Source: Micromonospora sp. R77
GTDB taxonomy: Bacteria; Actinomycetota; Actinomycetes; Mycobacteriales; Micromonosporaceae
NCBI RefSeq assembly: GCF_022747945.1
Contig: NZ_JALDST010000001.1
Location: forward strand, 1,860,001-1,924,000
Direction: 5' to 3'
Length of the DNA: 64,000 nt
Shown: positions 47,187 to 56,672 of the stretch, piece after piece
Layout: each line of letters opens with the position of its first letter
Position numbering within the stretch: the stretch's first letter is position 1
Notes under the pieces: model-generated
What the model was told of the DNA's origin: nothing
Seen by the model: only the letters and a program-made list of their open reading frames with translations
Database searches by the model: none
Program-made: the position numbers and the translations under genes

Positions 47187-48830
47187 TCAGAGCTCGACCG
47201 AGGAGAGGTCCAGCTCACCGACGTTGGTCAGCTCGAGCTTCTTGATCTTCTCCGAGTGGCCGGACTGCTGGCCGTAGAAGTAGACCGGGATGGTCGGGAC
47301 GTCCTCGTCGACCTTCTTGAGGGCCTCGCCGAACTTCTGGTGCGACTCCTCGATGCTCGCGGAAGCGCTCGCGGCCTTGGCCAGGGCGTCGACCTCGGGG
47401 TTGCTGTAGAGGCCGTCGTTGGAGGAACCACCCTTGACGTAGAGCGGGTTCACCCAGTTCTCGATGTCCGGGTAGTCCTGCTGCCACGCGGCACGGTACG
47501 GGCCGGTCATCTTGTGGGCGTTGATGTTCTGGCGGAACACCGCGAAGGTCGGGACGCCCTCGGCGCGAGCGTTGATGCCGAGGTTGGTCTTGACCTGCTG
47601 CGCAACGGCCTCCATCCAGTCCTTGTGGCTGGAGTCGGCGTTGTAGTAGAAGACCATCTCGCCCTGGAAGCCACCGGCCTCCTGGAGGAGCTGCTTGGCC
47701 TGGGTGACGTCGAACTTGCAGGCGGTGCAGTTACCGGCCGGGGCGCCCGGGGTGAGCGGGTTGGCCCAGCTGTCGGCCGGCTTGCGGGTCCCGAAGAAGA
47801 TCTTGTCGGAGATCGCCTGCCGGTCGATCGCCATCGAGACGGCCTTGCGCAGCTTCGGGTTGGCGAAGCGCTTGTCGTAGATCGGGAACGCGATGAACGC
47901 GGTCGACGGGGTGACCGTGTTCATGGCCCGCTCGCCCAGGTCGGCCTTGTACTTCTCGCCGGCCAGCGCCGAGGTCGGGATGGTCTCCATGAAGTCGAGG
48001 TTGTTGCCCACCAGGTCGGCGTAGGCAGCGTCCTCGCTCTGGTAGAGCTTGACGGTGACGTCCTTGATCTTGACCTTGTCACGCAGGTTGTAGTCGTCGA
48101 AGCGGGTCAGCTTGATCGCGACGTTGTTCTCCCACGACACGAACTTCACCGGGCCGTTGCCGATCGGGTTCTTGCCGAACTCCTCGGGCTTCATGGTGAA
48201 GAACGCGTCCGGCAGCGGCATGAAGGCGCTGTAGCCGAGCTTGGTCGGGAAGACCGCGGTCGGGGCCGAGAGGGTGACCTCGAAGGTCTGGTCGTCGATG
48301 ACCTTCAGGCCGGACATCTTGTCGGCGGCCGGCTTCGGGGCCTTCTGCGGGCCGTCGTCGTCCGGGTCGACCGAGGTGACCTGGTCGTAGCCGGCGATGT
48401 CGGAGAAGAAGCTACCGTTCGCGGCGCCGTTCGGCGTGTAGGCCGCCCAGTTCCAGGCGTCGACGAAGTTCTTCGCCTTCACCTCGGTACCGTCGTGGAA
48501 CTTGGTACCCTTCTTGATCTTGATGGTGAAGACCTTCGAGTCCTTGGTGTCGATGGACTCGGCCAGCGCGTTGCGCGGCGCCCCACCGTCGTTCGGGTAC
48601 TCGACCAGGCCGGTCCAGATGTCGTCGATGATCTTGCCGCCACCGGTCTCGGTGGTGTTCGCCGGAACCAGGGGGTTCTCCGGCTGGACGCCGTGGATGG
48701 TGATGGCGCCGTCCTTGGTGGCGCCGGCGTCGCTGCCGTTGCCGCCGTCGCTGCTCGAGCAGCCGGACGCGACGAGCGCGAATGCCGCGCCCACCGCGAT
48801 GGCGCCGCTCGCCCGCTTCGAGACTCTCAT
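47187..48830 (-). CDS. oligopeptide ABC transporter substrate-binding lipoprotein (system 2)
   Basis: 547 residues, SBP_bac_5 family. The signal peptide ends in the lipobox VASGC (C24) and a Ser/Gly/Asp linker. Family features are GTKFHDGTEVKAKNFVDAWNW, LRKAVSMAIDRQAISDKIF and the C-terminal DEDVPTIPVYFYGQQSG. First gene of the second operon. It has diverged more from its paralogue at 18788 than the ATPases have, so the two systems probably take up different ligands. Confidence 0.93.
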   Translation of the reverse strand: MRVSKRASGAIAVGAAFALVASGCSSSDGGNGSDAGATKDGAITIHGVQPENPLVPANTTETGGGKIIDDIWTGLVEYPNDGGAPRNALAESIDTKDSKVFTIKIKKGTKFHDGTEVKAKNFVDAWNWAAYTPNGAANGSFFSDIAGYDQVTSVDPDDDGPQKAPKPAADKMSGLKVIDDQTFEVTLSAPTAVFPTKLGYSAFMPLPDAFFTMKPEEFGKNPIGNGPVKFVSWENNVAIKLTRFDDYNLRDKVKIKDVTVKLYQSEDAAYADLVGNNLDFMETIPTSALAGEKYKADLGERAMNTVTPSTAFIAFPIYDKRFANPKLRKAVSMAIDRQAISDKIFFGTRKPADSWANPLTPGAPAGNCTACKFDVTQAKQLLQEAGGFQGEMVFYYNADSSHKDWMEAVAQQVKTNLGINARAEGVPTFAVFRQNINAHKMTGPYRAAWQQDYPDIENWVNPLYVKGGSSNDGLYSNPEVDALAKAASASASIEESHQKFGEALKKVDEDVPTIPVYFYGQQSGHSEKIKKLELTNVGELDLSSVEL

Positions 48831-49463
48831 TCCGAGGGGCCTCCTCTTTCTAACCTGGTTCCGTCGTGGGTTTCACGCACGTCATGGGGGGTGACACCAC
48901 CGTCGGCCCCGAACCGCGGGCCGCCGGTTTACCGCAGAGAAATCGGGACACCCCGGGGGCGCCGATTCGCCGGGCACCGCACCGTCGGCGGCAACGCCGT
49001 ACGGGATCGACAACCACGATCCGCCATGAGATGGTGGCGTTGCGTGGCCGACGGCCCGACGGGTTCCGCACCGGGGTGAGGTGCTGCCACTGTGACACCC
49101 ACCGGCCCATTCCGTGAAGGTGCCGTTATCAAGCCGTTAGTTGGTCGGCACGTTGCCGATACTTGAGAAAAGATCATGAAACATGCCGGTCGTACCGCTC
49201 TGAGCAGGTAAGACACGGTCCCACGAGGCTCCCGGCCGCCGATTCTGTGAGCGACTCCACCCGCCCTCCGGCACCCCGCGACGTCCGCCGCGACGCGGCA
49301 GTCTTTGTCCGTCCGGCTGAGGACGATCAGGCTGTGCGGGCACCATCACCGGCCGGGTGGAGGAGGCAGCCGAGGTCGGACCCCCTCCGCCCTGCGGGGC
49401 AACCGCCCGACCGGCGTCACGCTCCGGACAGCATGACCGGAAACGGTCAGCCGGTCGGAGACC
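48831..49463. other. 633-bp region upstream of the system-2 oligopeptide operon
   Basis: No gene is supported on either strand. The part near 49125-49200 is A/T-rich by local standards. It is a possible promoter area for the operon, although that would leave a leader of over 300 nt. The LuxR regulator gene ends on the right side. I found no convincing riboswitch or small RNA. Confidence 0.5.
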
Positions 49464-50144
49464 TCACACCAGCCGGCGGTCCGCCGCCCAGCGGGACAGC
49501 TCGTACCGGTTGGACATCTGGAGCTTGCGGAGCACGTTCGACACGTGCGTCTCGACCGTCTTGATCGAGATGAACAGCTCCTTGGCAATCTCCTTGTACG
49601 CGTACCCCCGGGCGAGCAGCCGGAGCACCTCGCGCTCCCGGTTGGTGAGCTGGTCCAGCTCGGGATCGGCGACCGGGGTGTCCGGCCGGGCGGCGAAGGC
49701 GTCCAGCACGAACCCGGCCAGCCGCGGGCTGAACACGGCGTCCCCGTCGGCCACCCGGCGGATCGCGTCGGTCAGCTCGTCCGGCGAGATGGTCTTGGTG
49801 ACGTACCCCCGGGCACCGGCGCGGATCAGCCCGATGACGTCCTCCGCCGCGTCCGAGACGCTCAACGCCAGGAACTTCACCTGCGGATGCGTACGCCGCA
49901 TCGCCTCCAGCACCGCCCGGCCACCGCCGTCGGGCATGTGCACGTCGAGCAGCACCACGTCCGGGCCGGTGGCCGCGATCCGGTGCACCGCCTCGGGCAC
50001 CGTGCTGGCCTCACCCACCACCTCGACGTGTGCGCCGAGCTCCGCCCGGACCCCCGCCCGGAACATCGCGTGGTCGTCGACGAGGAACACCCGCAGCCGC
50101 CCGTCCCGGGCCTGCGTCTGTTCGACCGGTCCGTGTTCGGCCAT
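49464..50144 (-). CDS. LuxR/NarL family response regulator
   Basis: 226 residues. The receiver domain (about 17-135) has VFLVDDHAMFRAGV (acidic pocket), phospho-acceptor D67 in VLLDVHMPDG, and the conserved Lys in YVTKTISPDEL. The LuxR helix-turn-helix (about 160-222) reads LTNREREVLRLLARGYAYKEIAKELFISIKTVETHV in outline. It starts 1 bp after the stop of the sensor kinase gene, so the pair forms a two-component system of the LiaR/DesR type. Confidence 0.95.
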   Translation of the reverse strand: MAEHGPVEQTQARDGRLRVFLVDDHAMFRAGVRAELGAHVEVVGEASTVPEAVHRIAATGPDVVLLDVHMPDGGGRAVLEAMRRTHPQVKFLALSVSDAAEDVIGLIRAGARGYVTKTISPDELTDAIRRVADGDAVFSPRLAGFVLDAFAARPDTPVADPELDQLTNREREVLRLLARGYAYKEIAKELFISIKTVETHVSNVLRKLQMSNRYELSRWAADRRLV

Positions 50145-50145
50145 G

Positions 50146-51387
50146 TCACCTGTCCCTTTCCGTCGTGGGGCCGGCGCCGGTGATCGGGAGGATCAACCGG
50201 ACCTCGGTCCCCTCCCCCGGGCCGGACCGGATCTCCGCCCGGCCGCCGTGTCGCTTCATCCGCCCGATGATGGACCCTCGGACGCCGTGCCGGTGATCCT
50301 CCACCGTATCGGGATCGAACCCCTTGCCCCGGTCCCGGACGAAGGCGCTGACCTGGTCCGGCTCGACCTCCGCATAGAGCGACACGGTCTGCACACCGGC
50401 GTGCCGGGCGGCGTTCACCAGTGCCTCCCGGGCCGCCGCGACCAGCGCGCCGACCCGCTCGTCGGTCTCCCGGTCGCCGACCACCACCGCCTCGACGGTG
50501 ATCGCGAAGGTGTCCTCCACCTCGGCGGCGGCCTGCTCCAGCGCGGCGGCGAACCGCTCGGTCGGCGAGGCGGTGGGCTTGTAGAGCCAGTTCCGCAGTG
50601 ACCGTTCCTGCCCACGGGCCAGCCGCTGCACGGCCTTCACGTCGCTGGCGTTGCGCTGGATCAGCGCCAGGGTGTGCAGCACCTGGTCGTGCACCATCGC
50701 CGCCAGCTCCGCGCGTTCCTGCTCCCGGATCCGCCCCTCCCGTTCGGAGCGGAGCTGGTTCCAGGTGCGCCAGAGCACCGGCGCGGCGACCACGCCGACA
50801 CCGGCGAGCCCGACCAGGGCGAAGATCACCCCGTTGATGACCGCGTCGAAGTTCTGCGCCGGCGAGTAGACCGCGGCGACGCCGATGATGCCGACCGCGA
50901 CCAGCACCCCACCGCCGATGAAGCGGAGCACGAAGGCCCGCCGGTCGCTCTCCTCCACCACCGCGCCGAGCCACGGCACGGGCATCGACTCGCCCCACTG
51001 CCGGCGGCGCTCCGGCGCGGACTGGTGCCAGATCACCCCGGCGCCGACCGCGATGATCGCCACCAGCCAGCCGGCAGTGCCGGCCGCGCCCACCGAGTCG
51101 AAGACCATCACCTGGATCAGCAGCACACCGAGGCCGATCGCCACGAACGGCAACAGCTGGCCGATGTCCCGCCGGGGTGGGACGGCGGTGTCGCCGGGTC
51201 GCAACGGGACCACCGCCCAGAAGGCGGCGTAGAGCAGCAGGCCCAGCCCGCTCAGCCCGAGCAGCACCATGAAGGCGACCCGGACGCGGACCACCGAGAT
51301 GCCGAGGTGTTCGGCGATGCCGGCGGCCACCCCGGCGGCCATCCGGTGCTCGGGAGCCCGGTAGAGGCGGGGCGGGTGGGGGGTCAC
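50146..51387 (-). CDS. PspC-domain sensor histidine kinase
   Basis: 413 residues from GTG 51387. The N-terminal PspC domain (about 5-62, RMAAGVAAGIAEHLGISVVRVRV) is followed by membrane helices (about 78-97, 107-120, 155-175, 185-203). The HisKA_3-type region has the phospho-acceptor H233 in AAMVHDQVLHTL, and the C-terminal HATPase_c shows NAARHAG and RDRGKGFDPDTVED. It probably senses membrane or envelope stress and phosphorylates the LuxR regulator just downstream. Confidence 0.94.
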   Translation of the reverse strand: MTPHPPRLYRAPEHRMAAGVAAGIAEHLGISVVRVRVAFMVLLGLSGLGLLLYAAFWAVVPLRPGDTAVPPRRDIGQLLPFVAIGLGVLLIQVMVFDSVGAAGTAGWLVAIIAVGAGVIWHQSAPERRRQWGESMPVPWLGAVVEESDRRAFVLRFIGGGVLVAVGIIGVAAVYSPAQNFDAVINGVIFALVGLAGVGVVAAPVLWRTWNQLRSEREGRIREQERAELAAMVHDQVLHTLALIQRNASDVKAVQRLARGQERSLRNWLYKPTASPTERFAAALEQAAAEVEDTFAITVEAVVVGDRETDERVGALVAAAREALVNAARHAGVQTVSLYAEVEPDQVSAFVRDRGKGFDPDTVEDHRHGVRGSIIGRMKRHGGRAEIRSGPGEGTEVRLILPITGAGPTTERDR

Positions 51388-51567
51388 GGTGCTGGTGATC
51401 GGAGGCTCCCGGGTCAGGGACGGCGGTGCGGGCCGGTTCGATCGTCACACGGCCACGGGGGCCGGGACCACGGGGACGTCCCCGACATCCGGCCCGCCGG
51501 GATCTCAGGGTGGGGTCAGGGTCACCTCCGGAGGACGTTCGGGCGGCGTCGGGCGCAGGATCGGAGC
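51388..51567. promoter_or_regulatory. divergent control region with TCAGGG repeats
   Basis: This 180-bp gap separates the kinase (minus) from the PspC protein gene (plus). TCAGGG occurs at 51505-51510 and 51516-51521, exactly 11 bp (one helical turn) apart, and again at 51414-51419. Phased direct repeats suit a LuxR-type regulator. The likely reading is that the local response regulator controls both sides. Confidence 0.5.
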
Positions 51568-53377
51568 ATGACCGAGGATGCCGCCCGTCCGCCCCTGCCC
51601 GGGGCGGCCCCGCAGGACGGGCCACCGCCCACCGCAGCGACCGGTGCCGGGCCCGCCGGCCCGCCCCCGCCGGCCGGATCCGCCTGGAGCGCCGGCTCCG
51701 CGCCGGGCGACCTGCCACCACCCGGGTACGCCCCGCCGCCCGGCGGTGCCGGCTTCACCTCCCGGTACGGGCTGGTCCGCCCCCGCGAGGGCCGCTACCT
51801 GGCCGGCGTCTGCGCGGCGATCGGCCGGGCCACCAACACCGACCCGGTGCTCTGGCGGGTGCTGCTCGCGGTGCTCGGCTTCTTCGGCGGCATCGGCATT
51901 CTGGTGTACGTGGCCGCTTGGCTGATCATCCCCGGCGAGGGGGACACCGCCTCCCCGGTCGAGTCGATGCTCGGCCGCGGGCGTTCCAGCATGTCCCCGG
52001 TCACCGTCATCGTGCTCAGCATCCTGGTGGCGGTGAGCTTCGGCTACATCGTCACCGACGCGTTCCGCGCGGTCCTGCTCGGTGCGGCGATCCTGATCGG
52101 TGGGGCGCTGCTGCTCAACCGCGAGCACCGGGACCCGGCCCGGCCACCGGCCGCGCCCGGCCCCGTCCCGCCCGGCCCGGTGCCACCGGTCGGCTGGCCG
52201 ACACCCGACCCGGCCGTCCCACCGCCCGCCGCCCCGTGGACCGGCCCCGTCGTGGCCCCCGCCTGGACCGACCCCGCCCGGACGACCGGACCGACGGTGC
52301 CGACCTGGCCGGCGACGTCGTCGACCACCGGGCAACCGGTCGCGCCGGCCACGCCCGCCTGGTCCGAGCCGGCCCACCCGCTCGCCCGGCCCGGGTCGGC
52401 CGGACCGGCCACCACGTTCGCCGGCCCGCCCGCAGCGCCGGAGCCGACTGCCGGTCCGGACACACCCGAGGCGGCCCGCCGGCCGGACGGCACGCAGCCG
52501 ACCGCCTGGCCGGGAACCGCCGCACCCACCTGGTCGGCACCGGCCGTCGGGGTGGGACCGACCATCGGGACGGGCCCCGGCGACCCGGCCGACTGGCCGG
52601 CCGCGCCGACGAGCGGGTCGGCCGCCTCCGACCGCCGGCGCCCCCGGTGACCGCGCCGCTGCCCCCACCGGCTACCGCGCGCCGTTCGCCCCGCACGGCC
52701 CGTACGCCGCGCCGTACCCGCCGGTGCCGCCGATGCCCCGGCCGCCGAAGCCGCCGAAGCGGCCGAAGGAACGTTCCCCCCTCGGCGCGGTCACCTTCTC
52801 GCTGGTCTTCCTGGTCCTCGGCCTGGTCGCCGTCCTCGACCTGCTGGACGTCTTCCCGGTCGGCGCGGCCGGCTACTTCGCCGCCGCGCTGGCCACCATC
52901 GGGCTGGGCCTGCTGGTCGGCACCTGGTTCGGCCGGGCCCGCTGGTTGATCGCACTCGGCCTGGTGACCGCCGCCGCGCTCGGCGTGGCCACCGTCGCCG
53001 AGTCCTACGACCGGGTACGCGGCGTCGACGGCGACGTCACCTGGGCCCCGACCGACTACCGCGACCTGGCGAACCGGTACGAGAACAACTTCGGCGACGC
53101 CGTACTCGACCTGCGGGCGGTCGACTTCGACAAGAAGGACACGGAGATCATCGTGGCGATCAACTTCGGGAAGGCGACCGTGGTGGTGCCGCCGAACGTC
53201 GACGTCACCACCCTGGCGGACGTGAACGCCGGGGACGCCGATGTCTTCGGCAACCGCTCCGGCGGGTTGGAGGGCAAACTGCGGGAGAGCACCGACCTGG
53301 GCCCGGACGGGCCCGGCGGCGGCAAGCTCCGGCTGATCGTCCACGTCAACGCCGGCAACCTGGAGGTGACCCGGTGA
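51568..53377 (+). CDS. PspC / LiaF-like membrane protein, reading frame broken in the Pro-rich linker
   Basis: From ATG 51568 one frame encodes a Pro-rich start, a PspC domain (RYLAGVCAAIGRATNTDPVL) with helices (VLLAVLGFFGGIGILVYVAA), and a long Pro/Thr/Trp-rich linker that stops at 52650. Another frame continues with PTGYRAPFAPHGPYAAPYPP, helices (LVFLVLGLVAVLDLL and more) and a LiaF-like end (VVVPPNVDVTTLADVNAGDA) to 53377. That frame has only GTG 52724 or ATG 52733 as starts. A one-base indel near 52618-52645 would join both into about 602 residues. Two separate genes remain possible. Likely role: membrane-stress partner of the divergent kinase. Confidence 0.75.
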
Positions 53378-53868
53378 AGGCGCACCGCACCGACCTCGTC
53401 TCGTTCGCCTTCGGGCTGACCTTCCTGGCCCTGTCGGTCTGGTGGCTGCTCGCCCAGATCCTCGGGCTCGTCCTGCCCCCGGTCGGCTGGTTCCTGGCCG
53501 GCGCGCTGGTGCTGATCGGCCTGCTCGGCCTCCTCGGCGCGCTCCGGTCCGGCCGCCCCGCCGAGCCGCCACCGGCCGGGACCACCGTGTCGGCACCCTT
53601 CGAGGAGACCCGGGAGTGGACCGCGCCGACCCCGGCGGAGGCCGACGAGTGGAGCACCGACGCCGTCGACGACGTGCCGGTCGAGGCGGTGCAGGACCGG
53701 CCGGTCAGTGACCCGGACGGCGAGCCACGCTGGTCACCGTTCCCGCCCCCCGACGAGCCGTCGCCGGAACGCGAGCCCCGTGCGGGCGACGACGGACCGG
53801 TGACCCGGGAGCAGCCCGCCGTCGGCGAGGCACCCGGCCGACCGGACGGGGAGCGGCCACCGGCCTGA
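53374..53868 (+). CDS. small membrane protein with acidic Pro-rich tail
   Basis: 164 residues from GTG 53374, which overlaps the preceding stop (GTGA). Two membrane helices (about 10-31 and 34-57) are followed by about 100 acidic, Pro-rich residues that look disordered. It is translationally coupled to the PspC/LiaF-like gene and so belongs to the same envelope-stress module. No family recognised. Confidence 0.8.
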   Translation: MKAHRTDLVSFAFGLTFLALSVWWLLAQILGLVLPPVGWFLAGALVLIGLLGLLGALRSGRPAEPPPAGTTVSAPFEETREWTAPTPAEADEWSTDAVDDVPVEAVQDRPVSDPDGEPRWSPFPPPDEPSPEREPRAGDDGPVTREQPAVGEAPGRPDGERPPA

Positions 53869-54098
53869 CGACGGCGGTGCGGACGTACCGGAACGCCGCC
53901 TATGCTGGCTCGTGGAGATCTCGCCTCCGCCGGCCGGCCCACGCCGCGGGGCCCGGCCGCGGTCGGGTCGCCAGGACGCCGGGTGACTCCCGCGTCGGGC
54001 CGACCCGTCCGCCGAGCCTCGACCGCGGCGAGCCGAGCAGGTCGCCGTGGCGGTCCCGCCGCAGTGCCCGTCTCTACCCCGTCAGGAGCCCGTCCGAC

Positions 54099-55346
54099 AT
54101 GACCCAGTCCCCCGCCGTGCGCACCACCGGCCTGTCCGGTCCGGTCCGCCTCGGCGAGCGCGCCGCCCGTACCCTCGTCGCCGAGCTCGCCCGCCGCAAC
54201 GACGCCAAGGCCGCCCTGCTGGTCGGTGCGACCCCGGAGTCCGCGGTCCTGGCCGCGGCGGTCGAGGCGCTGCTCCCCGGCGACCGGCTCACCGTGGTCC
54301 CGGCCGAGGGTTCCTCCGCCGCCGGCCTGCGCGAGCACGTGTCGGCCCAGGGCCGCTGGGTCGCCGACCGGGTACGCGTGGTCGACACCCTCGCCGAGGC
54401 GGACGCCGCCGAGTTGGTCATCGCCGCCGAGCCGCACACCGGCACCGCCGACGAGGCCCGGGTGGCCGTCGACGGCCTGTCGAAGTACCTCAGCGAGGGT
54501 GCCGTGCTGAGCGTGGCCGCGCCGGTCTTCCGGACCGAGGGTGCCGCCGCCGAGCTGGACCGGCAGTCCGTGCTGCACGGCGTCCGCACCGACCTGGTGC
54601 TCCGGAACACCCCGCCGGTGCGGGTGCACCACCTGCGCTTCACCCCGACGAGTGCCGCCGTGGCGGCCCGGTTGTCGCCGGCGTACCGGCCGTCGAGCGT
54701 GCCGCTGACCCGCGGCATGCACCTCGACTCCAACGGGGTGGCCGCCGCGGGCATCAGCCTCGGCCTGGCCGCGCTGGCGAAGGTCACCCGGCCGAAGTCG
54801 AAGCTCTGGCTGGTCCCGGCACTGGCCGCCGCGCCGGTGGCGGCCTTCTTCCGGGATCCGGAACGGGACGTCCCGGAGGACCCGTCGGCCGTGGTCGCCG
54901 CCGCCGACGGTCAGGTCCTCTCCGTCCAGCGGCTGCACGACGAGCGCTTCGGCGCGGGCGAGTGGCTGCGGATCGCCGTCTTCCTGTCGGTGCTCGACGT
55001 GCACGTCAACCGGTCCCCGGTGGCCGGCAAGGTGGTCGACTACTTCGTGGCGGACGGCGGTTTCGTCAACGCGATGAAGCCGGACGCCGAGCACAACGTC
55101 GCGGCGTACACGGTGCTGGACACCGAGCACGGCACGGTGGTGGTGGCCCAGCGCACCGGGCTGATCGCCCGGCGGATCGTGCAGCGGGCGCCGATCGGCG
55201 CGCTGCTGGCCCGGGGTGAGCGCTTCGGTCTGATCCGGTTCGGCTCGCGGACCGACGTCTACCTGCCGGTCGACGCGGCGGAGCCGCTGGTCGGGCCGGG
55301 CGACAAGGTGGTCGGCGGCTCGACGGTGATCGCCCGCTGGGTCTGA
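54099..55346 (+). CDS. psd: phosphatidylserine decarboxylase with extra N-terminal domain
   Basis: 415 residues. The C-terminal half (about 205-415) is a short-type decarboxylase: FFRDPERDVP, VFLSVLDVHVNRSPVAGKV and the self-cleavage site GGST (406-409), where S408 becomes the pyruvoyl group. The first 200 residues look like a Rossmann/methyltransferase-like fold (AALLVGATPESAVLAAAVEA). This doubles the usual length of about 210-230 for this class. Reaction: phosphatidylserine to phosphatidylethanolamine at the membrane. Convergent with pssA, the preceding step of the pathway. Confidence 0.92.
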   Translation: MTQSPAVRTTGLSGPVRLGERAARTLVAELARRNDAKAALLVGATPESAVLAAAVEALLPGDRLTVVPAEGSSAAGLREHVSAQGRWVADRVRVVDTLAEADAAELVIAAEPHTGTADEARVAVDGLSKYLSEGAVLSVAAPVFRTEGAAAELDRQSVLHGVRTDLVLRNTPPVRVHHLRFTPTSAAVAARLSPAYRPSSVPLTRGMHLDSNGVAAAGISLGLAALAKVTRPKSKLWLVPALAAAPVAAFFRDPERDVPEDPSAVVAAADGQVLSVQRLHDERFGAGEWLRIAVFLSVLDVHVNRSPVAGKVVDYFVADGGFVNAMKPDAEHNVAAYTVLDTEHGTVVVAQRTGLIARRIVQRAPIGALLARGERFGLIRFGSRTDVYLPVDAAEPLVGPGDKVVGGSTVIARWV

Positions 55347-55355
55347 GCGGCATGA

Positions 55356-55389
55356 CAGAAGGGGCGCCGCGGGTGCGGCGCCCCTTCTG
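55356..55389. terminator. bidirectional hairpin between psd and pssA
   Basis: A 15-bp perfect stem (55356-55370 with 55375-55389), loop GGGT, lies between the two convergent stops. Confidence 0.9.
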
Positions 55390-55404
55390 CGTACGTGCTG
55401 CGGG

Positions 55405-56400
55405 TCAGGCGGTGCGGCGCTGGTGCAGCCAGAGCAGCGGGCCGCTGACCAGGTATCCGACGACCACCAGCGCGAAGGTCAGCCGGATGTCGACGAGCGC
55501 GCCGACCACCGGAGCGAGCCAGAGCCACGGCGGCAGCTTGACCAGCCGGGCGAGCTTGGCGTAGGGGAAGCTGGAGACCATCGCGAAGGCGAGCAGGGCG
55601 ACCCCGCCGACCAGCACGAGGCCGGGGACCGGCAGCCCGATCGCCACGGTGAGGGCCAGCACGGCCGCCGCCATGGTGGTCGGTACGCCGCAGAAGAACC
55701 GGCCGTCCTTCGGCGACACGTTGAACCGGGCGAGCCGGATCGCGGCGCAGGACGCCACGAGGGCGCAGGCCACCGCGGCGGCGGCCGGCGGGACCGACCC
55801 GGCCAGCGAGGCGTAGACCACCACCGGGGCGGCGAGGCCGAACGAGCACATGTCGGCCAGCGAGTCCATCTGGGCGCCGAACGGGCTGGCCACGCCGAGC
55901 TTGCGGGCGAGCGCGCCGTCGAGGCCGTCGAACGCGACGCAGGCGATCAGGCAGAGCGCCGCGATCCGGACCTCGCCCTGCATGGCCAGGAAGATGGCCA
56001 GCATGCCGAGCATCAGGCTGCTCAGCGTGCAGGCGTTGACCAGCGCGAACTTCATCCGGCGGGCGGCGGTGCGCTCGCCGGGGAGCAGCGGGATGGACAT
56101 CGCCGGCGAGTCGTCGACCGGCGACGAGGGGGCCAGGGCCGGGCTGACCGGCATGACGGCCTCCACCTCGGCACGCTGGAAGCGGTTGCGGCCGTAGCGA
56201 CGGCGCGACCGGTCGGCGTAGCGGTGGTCAGGAACGACCAGGTCGGTGCCGGGCAGCGTGTCGCCGTCCCGGCGACCCACCCGGACCAGTAGCACCTGGC
56301 GGGCGAACGTGCTGCTGCGGCGCAAGGGGCCCGCCCAGCGACGCCCTGCGGGGCGCGGACTGTCAGTCGTACGACGCCGGCGCCATGGGGCTCTCGGCAC
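55405..56400 (-). CDS. pssA: CDP-diacylglycerol-serine O-phosphatidyltransferase
   Basis: 331 residues from GTG 56400 (GGAGG five bases upstream). A basic, non-membrane N-terminus of about 100 residues precedes a CDP-alcohol phosphatidyltransferase domain with about eight helices. The catalytic motif is complete: DG-x2-AR-x8-G-x3-D-x3-D in DGALARKLGVASPFGAQMDS and the following LAD. Product: phosphatidylserine, the substrate of psd next door. GTG 56400 best fits ribosome-site spacing. Confidence 0.9.
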   Translation of the reverse strand: MPRAPWRRRRTTDSPRPAGRRWAGPLRRSSTFARQVLLVRVGRRDGDTLPGTDLVVPDHRYADRSRRRYGRNRFQRAEVEAVMPVSPALAPSSPVDDSPAMSIPLLPGERTAARRMKFALVNACTLSSLMLGMLAIFLAMQGEVRIAALCLIACVAFDGLDGALARKLGVASPFGAQMDSLADMCSFGLAAPVVVYASLAGSVPPAAAAVACALVASCAAIRLARFNVSPKDGRFFCGVPTTMAAAVLALTVAIGLPVPGLVLVGGVALLAFAMVSSFPYAKLARLVKLPPWLWLAPVVGALVDIRLTFALVVVGYLVSGPLLWLHQRRTA

Positions 56401-56672
56401 GTTTCCTCCATCACCGGATCGGCTGACCGCCCTCTCGGGCGGGTGTCCGGCTGTCTCGTGCCGGACCTTTCTCTCGGCCCGGCAGCCGTTAGCGGAGTAC
56501 ACCATTGCACAAGGGAACGGGGCTTGGCGATAGCTGCCGGCGGTACTTATAACTCCCTTAACCGCACGAACCGCTTGCTTATTCCCATCTCGGGCTCCAT
56601 CGCCCGTTTTCTCCACCAACCCCGCCTCCTGACTGTACCGGAGACGGGCCACACCGGCTCGGTGAGCGGGCG

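Noticed and set aside
48866..49117. Small plus-strand frame upstream of the oligopeptide operon.
   Set aside because: No ribosome site, no known motif and poor coding composition; the region is better read as regulatory.
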